Part shown: piece by piece, positions 1 through 10,471 of the stretch
Layout: each line of letters begins with the position of its first letter
How positions within the stretch are numbered: position 1 is the stretch's first letter
Origin: Pegoplata infirma
Taxonomy: Eukaryota > Arthropoda > Insecta > Diptera > Anthomyiidae
Direction of reading: 5' to 3'
Length of the DNA stretch: 64,000 bases
Assembly: GCA_963921195.1 (NCBI GenBank)
Contig: OY992538.1
Location: 12,362,330-12,426,329, forward strand
Made by a program: the position numbers and the translations under genes
Notes under the pieces: generated by a model
What the model was told of the DNA's origin: nothing
What the model saw: only the letters and a program-made list of their open reading frames with translations
Databases searched by the model: none

Positions 1-266
1 ATAATACCAAATATGCACAAAAAATATTTTACATAGTGTTTTTGCAACTCAAAAATATTTTTGCAATAAAAAAATTTGACAAATGTTGACAAATTTTTCC
101 GAGTCCGAACATTTTTTAAATCCCGTGCACACAAATGTTTTAGTATTTTTTTTTGTTTTTTGGAGTAAAAAATAATTTAAAATGTTTTTAGGGGGGAAAA
201 AAATTTAACATTTAAAAACAAAATTTTGAAAATTTCACGGACACATTTTTGGACATTTGTTTTTGC

Positions 267-773
267 ACACTCAGAAAATTATGTAAGTTACTACATGTTA
301 GTTGTTTGTATATTTTACAGTAGTTAGTAGTTTTCAACTACAATGTCAGTTATTTTTGTATGAAAAATATCAAACAACTATTTTTGTTAGTTATTTTAAG
401 TCGTTGTTTTGAATAACTACCAAAAAAGTACTGTAATGTAGTAACAGTTATTTAAAGTAGTTAATTTTATTTTTTTTTTATCTCTGAAAAATTTTCAAAG
501 TTTTTTTCTAAAAAAATATTTTTTTTTTTATTTTTAACAACTTTAAAAAAAAAACTTGGAAAAAATTTGGTCTTCATTTTTTTTCTGAAAAATTTTTTGA
601 AAAAAAAAAATATATATTGTTTATTTTATTTTTACTACACATTAGTTGTTTTGACTACAAATGTTAGTAATTTTTACTACACAAGTCAGTTTTTTTTTGT
701 CAGTTAAAATAACTAACATTGTTAGTTGATTTAACTGAAAAAGTAGTTGACCCCAAAACAACTTACAAAGTAG
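267..773. mobile_element. Non-autonomous TIR element M1, copy 1 (3' truncated)
   Basis: Begins with an ACACTCAGAAAATTATGT terminus and continues through a region of repeated short GTAGTTG/CAACTAC motifs to CAACTTACAAAGTAG. The same sequence in reverse complement forms 5201-5762, which also carries the second terminus that is missing here, so this copy is truncated at its right end. It has no coding potential. The terminus resembles that of element M2 (10472-11822), which suggests mobilisation by the same or related transposases (inference). Confidence 0.7.
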
Positions 774-939
774 GGCCATTCCAGAAAATTTAGCTCAAAT
801 TTTAGTCATTTTTGGAAATGGTGTATCAGATTAATTTGAACCTTGACACATAGATAGCCCTAATAAATATGATATATGTACCATATATCGTTTTTTTACA
901 TTTGGTGTATTTAACGAATTATGGCGGGTCAAATATTGA

Positions 940-1720
940 CTTTTTAAGCAAAAGTAAGAAAAATGCATCACGTTTAAAGAGCTGTAACTTCTTAACCAAT
1001 TACCCGATTTTCACAAATTTAGGCTCATGTGAAAGCTGGGGTTTTTCTTTTAGAAAATATTTTTAAAATAACACAGTTTTTTTTACAGAAATGATGCAAA
1101 AATGCAAAAACATTTTTTCTTTTCGAATATTTAAAAAAACACATCTTCGATTTTTTTTTTAAAAATTCTGGTGAAAAATAACAATGTTTTGTATAACATA
1201 TTCAAAATTCAGAGTGGGATCTCCATGGGATCAAAAACTATTCTGTTTTAAGTACGAGGTTCTCATATTTTTCCCTTAGAAAATTTAAATTTCTAATGTT
1301 TTGAATGTTTTTCAAAATTTTAATAGTATAATTTTCTTTGAAAATTTAAATTTTTATATTGAAGAAACATAAAATTTTAATTTTCTAAGGTAAAATTTAA
1401 GAACTTCGTACTAAAACCAGAATATTTTTTGATCCCATTGGGATCCCACTCTGAATTTTGGATATATTGTACAAAACAGTATTGTTTATCACCAAACTTT
1501 TTTTTAAAAAAATCGAAGATGTGTTTTTTTAAATATTCACAAAAAAAAATGTTTTTGAATTTTTGCAACACTTCTGAAAAAAAACCGTATGCTTTTGAAA
1601 ATATTTCCTAAAAGAAGAAGAATTAAGCTTTCATATGAGCCATTACTTGTGATAATCGGATTACTAGTTAAAAAGTTAGAGCACGTTAAAAGTCATGTAT
1701 TTTTCTGACTTTTCCCAGCA
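940..1720. mobile_element. Foldback (hairpin) element, about 0.8 kb
   Basis: The two halves are inverted copies around a centre near 1335. GGGATCTCCATGGGATC (left) pairs with GATCCCATTGGGATCCC (right), AAACACATCTTCGATTT pairs with AAATCGAAGATGTGTTT, and the outer parts also match (AAGAGCTGTAACTTCTTAACC against TTAAAAAGTTAGAGC). Small ORFs inside do not resemble any protein and follow the inverted structure. Confidence 0.7.
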
Positions 1721-2689
1721 AAAAAAGAACATACTAAAATGTTAATAAAAAGTAGTTCATCTGCTGCTAAAGTAGTTCTAACTTTGCTGAAACTCTAGTG
1801 AATTTAACATGGCGGTGTCGCGCAAAATAAGTAGTTTTTTCAACATTTTTTAAGTACATATAAAGTAGTACTCATACTGTTGTCATAGTTTAAGTTTTTG
1901 TGTGTAAAGTTTAATTACATCTTTAAGATCACTATTTAAGAGCATTTTTGCACTACTTAAAAAGTGTATTTTTAGAATTCATTAGGAAGTAGATTTAGTA
2001 AGCGATTCTGACGATGCCAATGTTCTAATAACATTACTAAACATCGAAAATGTGACTGGGACGCGACCTTTTACACTTGATTACATTAGTCATGCTGGTC
2101 AAAAATCCGGTCTCCACAATTTTCCATCACATCTGGTTTTTGAGAAAATTGTGGTCAAAGTTCAAAAAAATCGCCGTTTTGGGCATTTTTGGAAACACAT
2201 AGCGGATGATGGCGGCTTCAAAATAAGTAGAGGGTTAAGCTAAAACTTTCCTCTTTAAGATGCAGAACTCATTTGGTCAGTCACACAGTGATTCGTTTCA
2301 TTGGCAAAAATCAAAAAAAAAAGTATGTCTTCAATGTTGATGATTTTTTGTATTTTTACAGTTTAATAGTAAACTAAAAGAAATATGTACTTTTCTGATT
2401 TTTAAGAAGTCATATGTTGCCACAAGAGGGCGCTAAAGTATGGAAATTCAACGCTATTGTGTTAAAACCTAAAAATTGATTTTTATAGGTTTACTAAAAT
2501 AATTATGAAAAATCGAATTTTGAAGAAATCAATGAATTTTTTTTTGCAAAAGTTACTTTAATATATTAGCTAAATGTTGTATTTGCATTTTTTTAGAATT
2601 AATCTTAAAATACATTTTTGTATTGCTCTGAAATCTATATTTTTTCTACCGAATTCCCAAAAATTGACAAATTTTGATGGAATGCATAA

Positions 2690-3535
2690 AAAAAGTTCGT
2701 GAGTCAAAAAATTATTTTTTTCGCTTTTTCGATAGCTCGGACTATGGTTTATAAGGCAAAACAATAAAAATAACTAAGTTTTTGTCTGAAGTTGGAAAAA
2801 AGTTAGGTTTTTTTTGTGTCTTTATTTAATTTTTTTCAAAAGCTATATTATTAATGGAAAAAATATTAAAAAAAAAATTTAATATTAAGTATTTTTTCTT
2901 TACACATTGATATATTATATAGTATTCTGTAAAAATATAATAAAAAATCAGAAAAAAAATATGCAGTACGTGGGCCGTTTTGCTTTAAAAGTTATCTATG
3001 ACTTTTACTAAAATCCCCAAAATCACCAAATTTTAATGGCCTTCATAAAAAAAGTTCGTGAATAAAATTTTTTTGTTTTTCATTTTTTTTGTAGCTTTAA
3101 CTATGTTTTATAAGATCAAAAAATAAAAATAACTAAGTTTTTTTTTTTAAGTTGAAAAAAAAAAATTTTAAAAAATCGAAAATTGGATTATTTTTTTTTT
3201 ATTTATTTTATGTGCTGTAAATAAAATTAAAAAAAAATACAGCAACATTTTCGTGTTTTTTTATATAAAGGGATTTATTGTATTGTATACCATAAATTTA
3301 TAGTAAAAAATTCGATGAAGTAAGTATACAGTGGGCCATTTTGCTTTAAAACCAGTATTTGATTTTCGTTGGTATCCCAAATCAAAACCAAATTTTTTTT
3401 TGAGATACATAAAAAAAGTTCGTACTCAAAAGTTATTTTTTATTGATTTTTTTAACATCCTGGACTGTTTTCTATACAATCAAATAATAAAAATAACTAA
3501 GTTTTTGAAAAAAACGAAAAAAAAAAAATTTTAGT
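2690..3535 (+). repeat. Tandem repeat, unit about 350 bp, three diverged units
   Basis: Three successive units share CATAAAAAAAGTTCGT (near 2690, 3047 and 3410) followed about 75 bp later by AATAAAAATAACTAAGTTTTT (near 2764, 3122, 3485). The units have diverged strongly outside these blocks. Short ORFs across them are AT-rich and match no known protein. Confidence 0.65.
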
Positions 3536-3719
3536 ACCAAAAAAAAAAATTTTTTTTTTAGTTTTTTGTTATTAACGGGTTATATACTTAGAAATAAAGC
3601 AAGTATTAAACGAGTTTACTTAAAACTTATTTTGAATAAATTTATTTTCGTAATGCAACAGGAAATAAGTGTTGTGAACGTTTTGTTTTTGCAGTTATTA
3701 GGTATTTTTATATTTTTGA

Positions 3720-4620
3720 CTATATTTAAAAAAAGGATATATTAACAGCTTTTTTGTTACAGCAAGTAACTCAACGAAATTTGGCACACTTATTAACGTT
3801 ATTTGATCTAATCTATATTAAAAATTTGATAGCAATTGAAAGATTTTTAAAATAGTTACAGCGATTTCAAGAAAAAGGATATATGGCAGCCACGCGAGTC
3901 CTTGCTCAGATTAAAATACAAATGTTGTACGTCGATGGTTATCTAAATTTCTAAGACAATAACTAAGTTAAGTAATTTTATATCAAGTTTTGTGGCTAAA
4001 ACTCCACTTTTAAATTTCAGGATATACGACAGGTACAAATGTCCTTCGACCGATTTGCTCAAAATTTTTATTTTTTTTTCTATTAACTAATTTTGTGCTT
4101 GCGTACCAAATTTGGAAAATCGTTGACAACTCTTTCTATTTTATTTTTGTGATTAAAATATATTAACACTTTATTGTAGTTTTTAAAAAGGATATATAAA
4201 TAAATTTTGTTTTACAGAACCGATTTCAGCGAAATTTGGCACACACATTGACATCACTTATTCAAATTTTTACAAAATATTTCAAGAGTATCGAGTAATT
4301 TTTGAGCGATTTACAATTTTTTTAAGAAAAAGGATATATGGCAGCCACACGAGTCCTTGCTTCAATCTTGAAAAAAATTTACACATAAAATACTGTATCA
4401 AAATTGGTAACATTGACAAAATTTGGGAATTTTGTGGCCATTTTTGTAGTTTTAATCACATATTTAAGTTTCAGGATATATGGGGGGTAGGCGTGTCCTT
4501 GCTCCAATTTTTCCAAAAACTCGTTTTTTTCTTGACTAGATAATTAAATGCTTGAGTTTCAAATTTCAGAAATCTGCGACCAATATTCTATTTTTGCCCA
4601 CTCGATATATGGGAACGAAT
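3720..4620 (+). repeat. Diverged direct repeats around AAGGATATATGGCAGCCAC
   Basis: AAAAAGGATATATGGCAGCC is followed by ACGCGAGTCCTTGCT near 3873 and again, as ACACGAGTCCTTGCT, near 4326. Weaker versions occur near 4020 and 4473 (CAGGATATATGGGGGGTAGG followed by CGTGTCCTTGCTCC) and at 3734 and 4187. The spacing alternates, consistent with an old higher-order duplication of about 450 bp. Confidence 0.6.
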
Positions 4621-5200
4621 CACTGTGAGTCACCTTAACTTTTTGGGCACCAATTGTATTTCAATGCTGTCATATGGAAAAAAAGTTTTTGGGGGAAAAA
4701 ACCTTATTAAAAGACAATTGGTGCTCCAAAGGTTAAAGCGACTGATGAATTGAGTTATACGTCTTTAAGAGCAATGTTTGAGCTTTACGCTTGAAAAGTA
4801 TGGAGACCGGATTTTTGACCAGGAGAATAATTGTAATCATGTGTATAAGCCTTATACTATAAGTTGGCGTTCCATTCGAATAAGGTTTTTTTTTCATATG
4901 ATTTGTAGCGGCAAAAATCGTTTTTTGGAAACAAGATATCATTGAGACAATTGATGCCCTAGGGGTTAAGGCGACTGATCAAAAGAGTTCAGAATCCTTA
5001 AGAGCAATGTTTAAGCTTTAGCCTCGACTTAATTTTAAGTCGCTATCTTATCGGGTTCATCCGCTATGATTTGGCAAAAATGAACAAAAGGGCTATTTTT
5101 TTTTTAACTTTGACATCAATTTTTCCAAAAACTTGATGTGATGGAAAAGTTTGGAGACCAGATTTGTGATCAGTAGAACAATTGCAATTAATATTATACA

Positions 5201-5762
5201 CTCAAAAAATTATGTTAGTAAAATCAACTGAAAATGTCAGTTAAAATAACTACTTTGTAAGTTGTTTTGGGGTCAACTACTTTTTCAGTTAAATCAACTA
5301 ACATTGTTAGTTATTTTAACTGACAAAAAACAACTGACTTATGTAGTAAAAACTACTAACATTTGTAGTCAAAACAACTAAAATGTAGTAAAAAATAAAT
5401 AATCAATATATAATTTTTTTTTTTTCAAAAAATTTTTCAAAAAAAAATTGAAGACCAAATTTTTTTTTTTTTTAAAAGTTGGGAAAATAAAAAAAAACGA
5501 AAATTTACTTTTATTTTTTGAAAAAAAAACTTTAAAAATTTTTCAGATATAAAAAAAATAAAATTATCTACTTTAAATAACTGTTACTACATCACAGTAC
5601 TTTTTTGTTAGTTGTTCAAAAAAACGACTTAAAATAACTAACAGAAATAGTTGTTTGATATTTTTCATACAAAAACAACTGACTTTGTAGTTGAAAATAA
5701 CTGACTACTGAAAAATATACAAATAACTAGCATGTAGTAACATACATAATTTTCTGAGTGTA
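5201..5762. mobile_element. Non-autonomous TIR element M1, complete copy
   Basis: Left end ACACTCAAAAAATTATGTTA and right end ACATAATTTTCTGAGTGT are inverted copies. The body is the reverse complement of 267-773. It is about 560 bp and non-coding. A solo end matching its left terminus lies at 8018-8078, and another right-end copy lies at 42465-42822. Confidence 0.8.
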
Positions 5763-5929
5763 CATACTTACGCCCACAAAGTGTTCGTACCTCAAGAAAT
5801 TGGGTCCAAGTTCAGGACTTTATACTTCATCCGACATAAAATTGTTTCATTTGCTTGACAAAACAACAATGATCGCTAAAAATTGCGTTTTAGAGGTTGG
5901 TTCGCTTCTCCAAGGTGAAACTTTTTCCC

Positions 5930-6440
5930 CTCCGGTCCGATTTCAACCTACCTAGGACTATAAAAAATATTTGTACCAAACGTCAGGTTGATAACTGTTT
6001 TATTTTGGACTACATCGAGTTACATACAGACAGACGGAGGAGCAGCGAAAAACGTTGTGAAACATTTTTTTTAATTTTATTCATAAGTCCGTAATTTTTC
6101 ATCGGATAGGTCTGAATTTTTGGAAATGGTTTTAGTTAATGAAGTGTATCACAACTAGCAAATAACATTTTGATAATTATAGGGGACCAACAAATGTTTG
6201 AAAGTAAAAGATATTATATATTTAAATTTCGATTGTAAAACTTGTACTTTTTGACCATAGAGAACTAAAACTTTGTAGAGTCATATATTTTAATACAATG
6301 CATCACAATCAATAACTTGTTTGTTTTGCATTTTAGGCGACAATTCTCTTTATGGGGCCCTCGACCGATTTTTCGATGTTTTTCAAACGGAATGACAAAG
6401 TGAGGGTTCCCCCTATACTGTAATTAAAAGGTATAAAAAC
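5930..6440 (+). mobile_element. Diverged DINE-1/mini-me-like fragments
   Basis: The sequence includes ACATACAGACAGACGGAGGAGC near 6022, a degenerate GTCY-type tract, and further on GGGGCCCTCGACCGATTTTTCG plus ACGGAATGACAAAGTGAGGG, the tail seen in better copies at 43119-43205 and 45150-45257. Length and divergence point to an old copy. Confidence 0.55.
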
Positions 6441-6829
6441 AAAATCAGTTTGCACCAAATTTAAAATTAAACAAATTAAAAATAAAAAAATGTTTTTATT
6501 CCTGGAATTCTAACCTATCAAATATTAACTTGTTGCCTTTCAATTATATATAAAACTATAGTTTAAACTTAAACTCTATTAAATAAATTTAAATAAATAT
6601 GTTCTTTTTACTACGTTTGAAAAATGTTTTTAAAAAACTCATTCCGAATAAAGTGTTCTAAAGTAGTGGAATCCATATTATTTTCCTTCTATTGACATAT
6701 TTGGATGTTATTTTAAACTACTTTTTTTGCAACAAAAAATATTCACTAATTGCTACTTTTGATGTAGTTTAAGTCTACTTCGTTTTGAACTACCTCGATT
6801 TTTTTTTGCTGGGTTGCTAAAAAAGTCGA

Positions 6830-8078
6830 ACTTTGACCCGCGATAATTTGAAAACTACAGCAAATTTGGAAAATCCAAAAATGCAACATATCTCATATAA
6901 ACGTGGATATCTATGAGCCAAATTCTCAGAGGCGTGCAAAGGCATGTTTCCGAACAGTGCACTATAGGGAATTTTCTGGTATTTTCTGGCCAAAACTCCA
7001 AAAGTTGGGATATTGCCTCAAAATTTGGCAAGTTTATTTGGCGGTAAGTTTTAAGGCTCTGTATACAAAATTGGCATGATCTGGCCTAATAAATCGTGTT
7101 TTTAATGCAATTTTGTAATATAATTTTGTCAATAATTTTTACATCCACGCCCACAAAAGGGGGCGGGCAAAAAATAATTTTCCTAGTGCCTTTGGTCCAA
7201 GTGCAGGGCTTTGAACTTCTTGTGGCGTATTTTTTTTAAATTTTTAAGCAAATGTACAAAAAAAATGTAAAATATGGGATTTTGCGTAGCTAGACTGAGT
7301 TATTTAAGGGGCAGCTTTTTTTCACATGTTCCAATTTTGCCCATTTACGAACTTGAACATCGTAAGACTATAAGACATATTCGTGCCAAACATCAAGTGG
7401 CTAGCTCTTTTGGTTTGGACAGCATCGTGCATTCCCCAGACAGTCAGACCGACAGACGGTCGGACGGACATCACTAAATATCTTTTCCCCATGGAGCCGC
7501 ATGGCTTAGCGGATGAATACATCTTACTCACAAAGAGTTTCCCAATACCTCATAGAGATATGGGAGTATGCAATTATATGCAAAAAAAGTAGCAGTCCAC
7601 AAATATATTTGGTTTAAAAAAGAAAAAAATTAATTAAATAGAAAAATTAAAAAAATATATAAATCAACATTTTAAACCTGTACTTTGTACAAAATATATT
7701 TATTTGCTCTATTGATAATTGAAATTAATTTCAAAAGATTTTAATACAGGATTTTAAGTACCTTAATTTTGTAATAAGTTATGTTCTCCAAAATTAAAAA
7801 AAAAAAAAATAATATAAAATTAAATTTTGTTTTTGACGCCTCCGTCCTAGCGGTAAAAGAGTTTGGTGCACAAAAATATGTGTGCTAGCTTACTTTTATA
7901 TAGTTTACTGTATAATGGCATCCGAAAAAAGTTTTTTTGAACACATCAAAAATGGACTTTTGGCCAACAATTCCTTATAAATTCCCTATAGTGCAGTGGG
8001 GCGAAAATTTTTGGAATTACCCAGTAGTTATTTTAACTGACATTTTCAGTTTATTTTACTAACATAATTTTTTGAGTG
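6830..8078. repeat. Inverted fragments around an old mini-me copy, plus an M1 solo end
   Basis: GTGCACTATAGGGAATTT (6957) is mirrored by AAATTCCCTATAGTGCA (7980), and GGCCAAAACTCC is roughly mirrored by the ACTTTTGGCC that precedes it. Between them, 7330-7480 holds a mini-me-like segment ending in a GTCY tract (CAGACAGTCAGACCGACAGA). At 8018-8078 there is a solo copy of the M1 terminus ending CATAATTTTTTGAGTG. The 7500-7900 stretch is AT-rich and shows nothing else. Confidence 0.5.
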
Positions 8079-8171
8079 CATTGGAGTAAAAAATGGTCAT
8101 TAAAATTCTTTTTGTAAAACAAAATTGTAGTCCCAAAAAAACTGTGATGTGTTCTGTTACATGTCATTATT

Positions 8172-8480
8172 TTTTTATTGCTTAACATTCAGGGGATGCC
8201 CCCTATAAATGCATTGCATTGTGTTAAGATCAGGAAATATAGGTATAGGAAGGAGAAAAAATAGACACTACTCTTTTTGAATGCTCTTCTACATGGGTGC
8301 GTATTACGACCGAACACACGTACCTCCGGGATGAGGTAACTTATCCTAACAGAACAGGTTACTTATCTTAACAGAACAGGTTACTTATCCTAACAGAACA
8401 GGTTACTTATCTAAGCCGGATACTTTCCGTGGAAATATCCATAGAACAAGGACAAGAACAATTCCGACGATACTCTAAGG
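8172..8480 (-). mobile_element. Possible old SINE tail region
   Basis: The order of short motifs (CATTCAGGGGATGCCCCCTA, then a short purine-rich stretch with GGAAGGAGAAAAAATAG) parallels the 3' half of the clear minus-strand SINE at 9908-10320 (CACTCAGGCAATGCTGCCTA, then GGAAAGGGGATAGAAGAGAG). No tRNA-like head or flanking duplication is seen here. The assignment rests on parallel layout only. Confidence 0.35.
8335..8412 (+). repeat. 22-bp tandem repeat, about 3.5 units
   Basis: Units of TTACTTATCCTAACAGAACA followed by GG are repeated with a single C/T difference in the middle copy. The array is short, clean and GC-richer than its surroundings. Confidence 0.9.
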
Positions 8481-8936
8481 AATTTAAGGAATTGGATATT
8501 TTACTTATAAAATCATTTTTAATGAATTTATTTCTTCAAAACGCAAATAAAAAATTTCCAATTTTGTATCGGTAAATTTTCATTTTTTTTTTTGGATCTT
8601 CGAAAATTTTTCAATAACTTTTTACTTCAAGGGGCAAAAAAAAAAACCCGGACTGAAAAAATTTGTCGAGACTTTAAAATTATTTTATTAAAATTTTTTA
8701 TTATTTTAAAATTATTTTATTAAAATATTTTACTCCAAAATGCTAAAATAAGTTTTGTTGGGAACTTGAAAAATTTTTAAACATTTTTTCGGTATCAATT
8801 TATAAACAAAATCATTTATTTTAATATCTGCCATAACTAAAAATTCCCGACCTTCGCATTTTTTTTTCATTAAAATTCTTTTAGGAAAAAAAAAAAAAAT
8901 TAAGTCTCAAAAAACTAAAACGTCTTCTGTTACATC

Positions 8937-9125
8937 CCAGCAAAATTTTCTGTTCCAAATAATCGGTTCCATAACACATCAAATTACCCTGCAACCGATT
9001 ACTTAACATTCCAGAATCAATAAAAAGCAATCGTTTTTTAGAGCAAGTATTTTTTTTGAAAAATAATTTTACATAGAAAATTTTGTTGTGATTACAGTAT
9101 TCAAGAATCTATTGAACCAGGAATT
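8937..9125. mobile_element. TIR element with CCCAGCAAAATTTTC end, partial copy
   Basis: CCCAGCAAAATTTTCTGTTC followed by CAAATAATCGGTTCC is matched in reverse complement at 24360-24570, and the two share their interiors (an ACCCTGCAACC block, an AATCAATAAAAAGCAATCG block, TTAGAGCAAGTA, and CAAGAATCTATTG at the far end). No second terminus is obvious in either copy. No coding potential. Confidence 0.65.
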
Positions 9126-9154
9126 TGTTCCAAAAAATTTTTATGAGATGTATC

Positions 9155-9830
9155 TGGGGCATTCCATGTGAAATCGGACACTTTGAAAAACTTTTTTTTT
9201 AGATTTTCCCAATTTGCTTACAGTTTTTAGTACCCTTCGAAAACTTCTTCGTGGTAAATTTTCAGATTTTTTTTAAGACCCGTTCAAAAGATATCGAATT
9301 TTTAAAAATTGGTAGTTTGTTCCCTTACTCAAACTTCTTTTAATCATAACTTCTTCAATAATGGTCCAAATTTCAATTTTTTTTTTTTCAAAATTTTTGT
9401 TTTTTTACGTACTTTTTTAAAAAAAAATCCAAAAATTCTTAAAAACGCTCTAGTATGCGATTTTTAAGTTTTAAAATTTAAATCGCATATTAGAAAATGT
9501 TTGTACTCTTCGATTTTTTTGAAATATTTTTGTGTAAAACTTCTATCAATTCTACAAATTTTTTGCCCAGGAGGATCGTGGGATAACGATTATTACTATT
9601 TTTTAAAATTTCAATCATTTCTACTGATCCAATGGTGCGTCATAGAGGGGTTCTTTATAAGACCGACCCCCATTAATTTTTACGTCTTAACATTTCTTTG
9701 GAACAAACTAATACCCTATCTCCAATTTCTAAGGGGGCTCCCACACAAAACGACATTTTTTAAAATTTGTTCCAACCGCTCTAACTGCCCTAATAGTGCC
9801 CTTAGAGGGCACTAGTCCAAACATTTTAGT
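9155..9830 (+). mobile_element. Foldback family A, left arm
   Basis: Starts with GGGGCATTCCATGTGAAATC and continues as in the more complete copy at 37048-39792: a block containing CCCTTCGAAAACTTCTTCG, a GATCGTGGGATAACGATTA block, and AATGGTGCGTCATAGAGGGG. It breaks off at the SINE insertion and its 78-bp duplication. A right arm in opposite orientation is found 6 kb away at 14870-16150. No protein is recognised in its ORFs. Confidence 0.75.
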
Positions 9831-9906
9831 CCAAACATTTTCTCTGAACACACATCTCCACTCCCTAAGTAGGCTCCCATATCGGCCATATCAGTGTTTA
9901 AAAATG

Positions 9907-9907
<1 letters not shown>
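9830..9907 (+). repeat. 78-bp direct duplication, left copy
   Basis: Identical by eye over 78 bp to 10321-10398. It begins TCCAAACATTTTCTCTGAAC and ends CAGTGTTTAAAAATGT. Together the two copies bracket the SINE exactly, so this is the candidate target-site duplication. Confidence 0.9.
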
Positions 9908-9948
<41 letters not shown>

Positions 9949-10320
9949 AGCAACACTCAGGCAATGCTGCCTATCAATTACCAATGTAACCGTGATGCTT
10001 CTTTCGGAAAGGGGATAGAAGAGAGATGAAAGATTTGAAAGATAGAAGGGCTTCAGTATGGTACAGTTGTTGCATCGCTATCTGTTATTGATCTGGCGAA
10101 TTATTTTTGAAGCTGTGTTTTTTATAGCCATTATTTTATTATTTTACTTCGTTGACGTTTTAGTGCTATTTATCAACGAAGGAGGGTGCTGCGATAGATA
10201 TTAGTTATAAATAGAAACTAATAAATATCTGAAAAAAAATGTTGTTCTGCCTGAGATGAGAATCGAACCCAGGCTGGCTGGCTAGTAGTCCAACGCGCTA
10301 ACCACTAAGCCACAGCACCC
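9908..10320 (-). mobile_element. tRNA-derived SINE, minus strand
   Basis: Read on the minus strand, the element starts with a tRNA-like head from 10320 downward: an A-box-like TGGCTTAGTGGTTAGCG, then a B box GGTTCGATTC. A roughly 300-bp body follows, and the element ends in a homopolymer that is poly(T) on the + strand at 9908-9942. It is about 413 bp and non-coding, so it depends on a LINE partner that is not in the window. The 5' GGAGGGTGCTG (complement near 10310-10320) is mirrored by another copy near 10182, so the first 140 nt could fold back. It separates the two halves of an older foldback sequence. Confidence 0.85.
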
Positions 10321-10398
10321 TCCAAACATTTTCTCTGAACACACATCTCCACTCCCTAAGTAGGCTCCCATATCGGCCATATCAGTGTTTAAAAATGT
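10321..10398 (+). repeat. 78-bp direct duplication, right copy
   Basis: Second copy of the 9830-9907 sequence, directly abutting the 5' end of the SINE. It spans the junction between a family A segment (CTCCCTAAGTAGGCTCCC) and a piece of the foldback family represented at 54483-55020 (ATCGGCCATATCAG), so the duplication arose after those two had joined. Confidence 0.9.
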
Positions 10399-10471
10399 TG
10401 TTGTCCCCTTATGAAACAATGTGGACCTTCGGGACTCCCGAACTAACACCAATATCGTCTATATCAAAAAT
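10399..10471. mobile_element. Fragment of foldback family D
   Basis: CCCCTTATGAAACAATGTGG followed by ACCTTCGGGA and CCCGAACTAA matches, in reverse complement, the stretch 54825-54905 inside the foldback at 54483-55020. It is truncated by the start of M2. Confidence 0.65.

Larger units (their letters stand above)
2045..5180. repeat. Inverted arms with internal direct repeats
   Basis: The left part (2050-2280) contains GGTCAAAAATCCGGTCTCCA and a block with GCGGATGATGGCGG. The right part (4600-5180) holds diverged reverse complements, for example TGGAGACCGGATTTTTGACC near 4801 and a second, more diverged copy near 5150. The inner part is filled by two direct tandem arrays described separately. 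Confidence 0.5.
1714..6813. repeat. Outer inverted pair CCCAGCAAAAAAA enclosing nested repeats
   Basis: CCCAGCAAAAAAA at 1714 is mirrored by TTTTTTTGCTGGG ending near 6813. The adjoining sequences, rich in AAGTAGTT/AACTACTT, also match in inverted orientation (about 1740-1880 against 6600-6800). Between them lie the 2045-5180 inverted arms, direct repeats at 2690-4620 and M1 at 5201-5762. Whether this is one old composite element or coincident insertions cannot be decided by eye. Confidence 0.4.

Noticed and set aside
8335..8412. 22-bp repeat considered as a CRISPR-like array
   Set aside because: Units are directly head to tail with no spacers, in an animal genome; a simple minisatellite.
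10250..10320. tRNA gene on the minus strand
   Set aside because: A and B boxes are good, but the acceptor stem does not close and it is joined to a SINE body with a poly(A) tail and flanking duplication.
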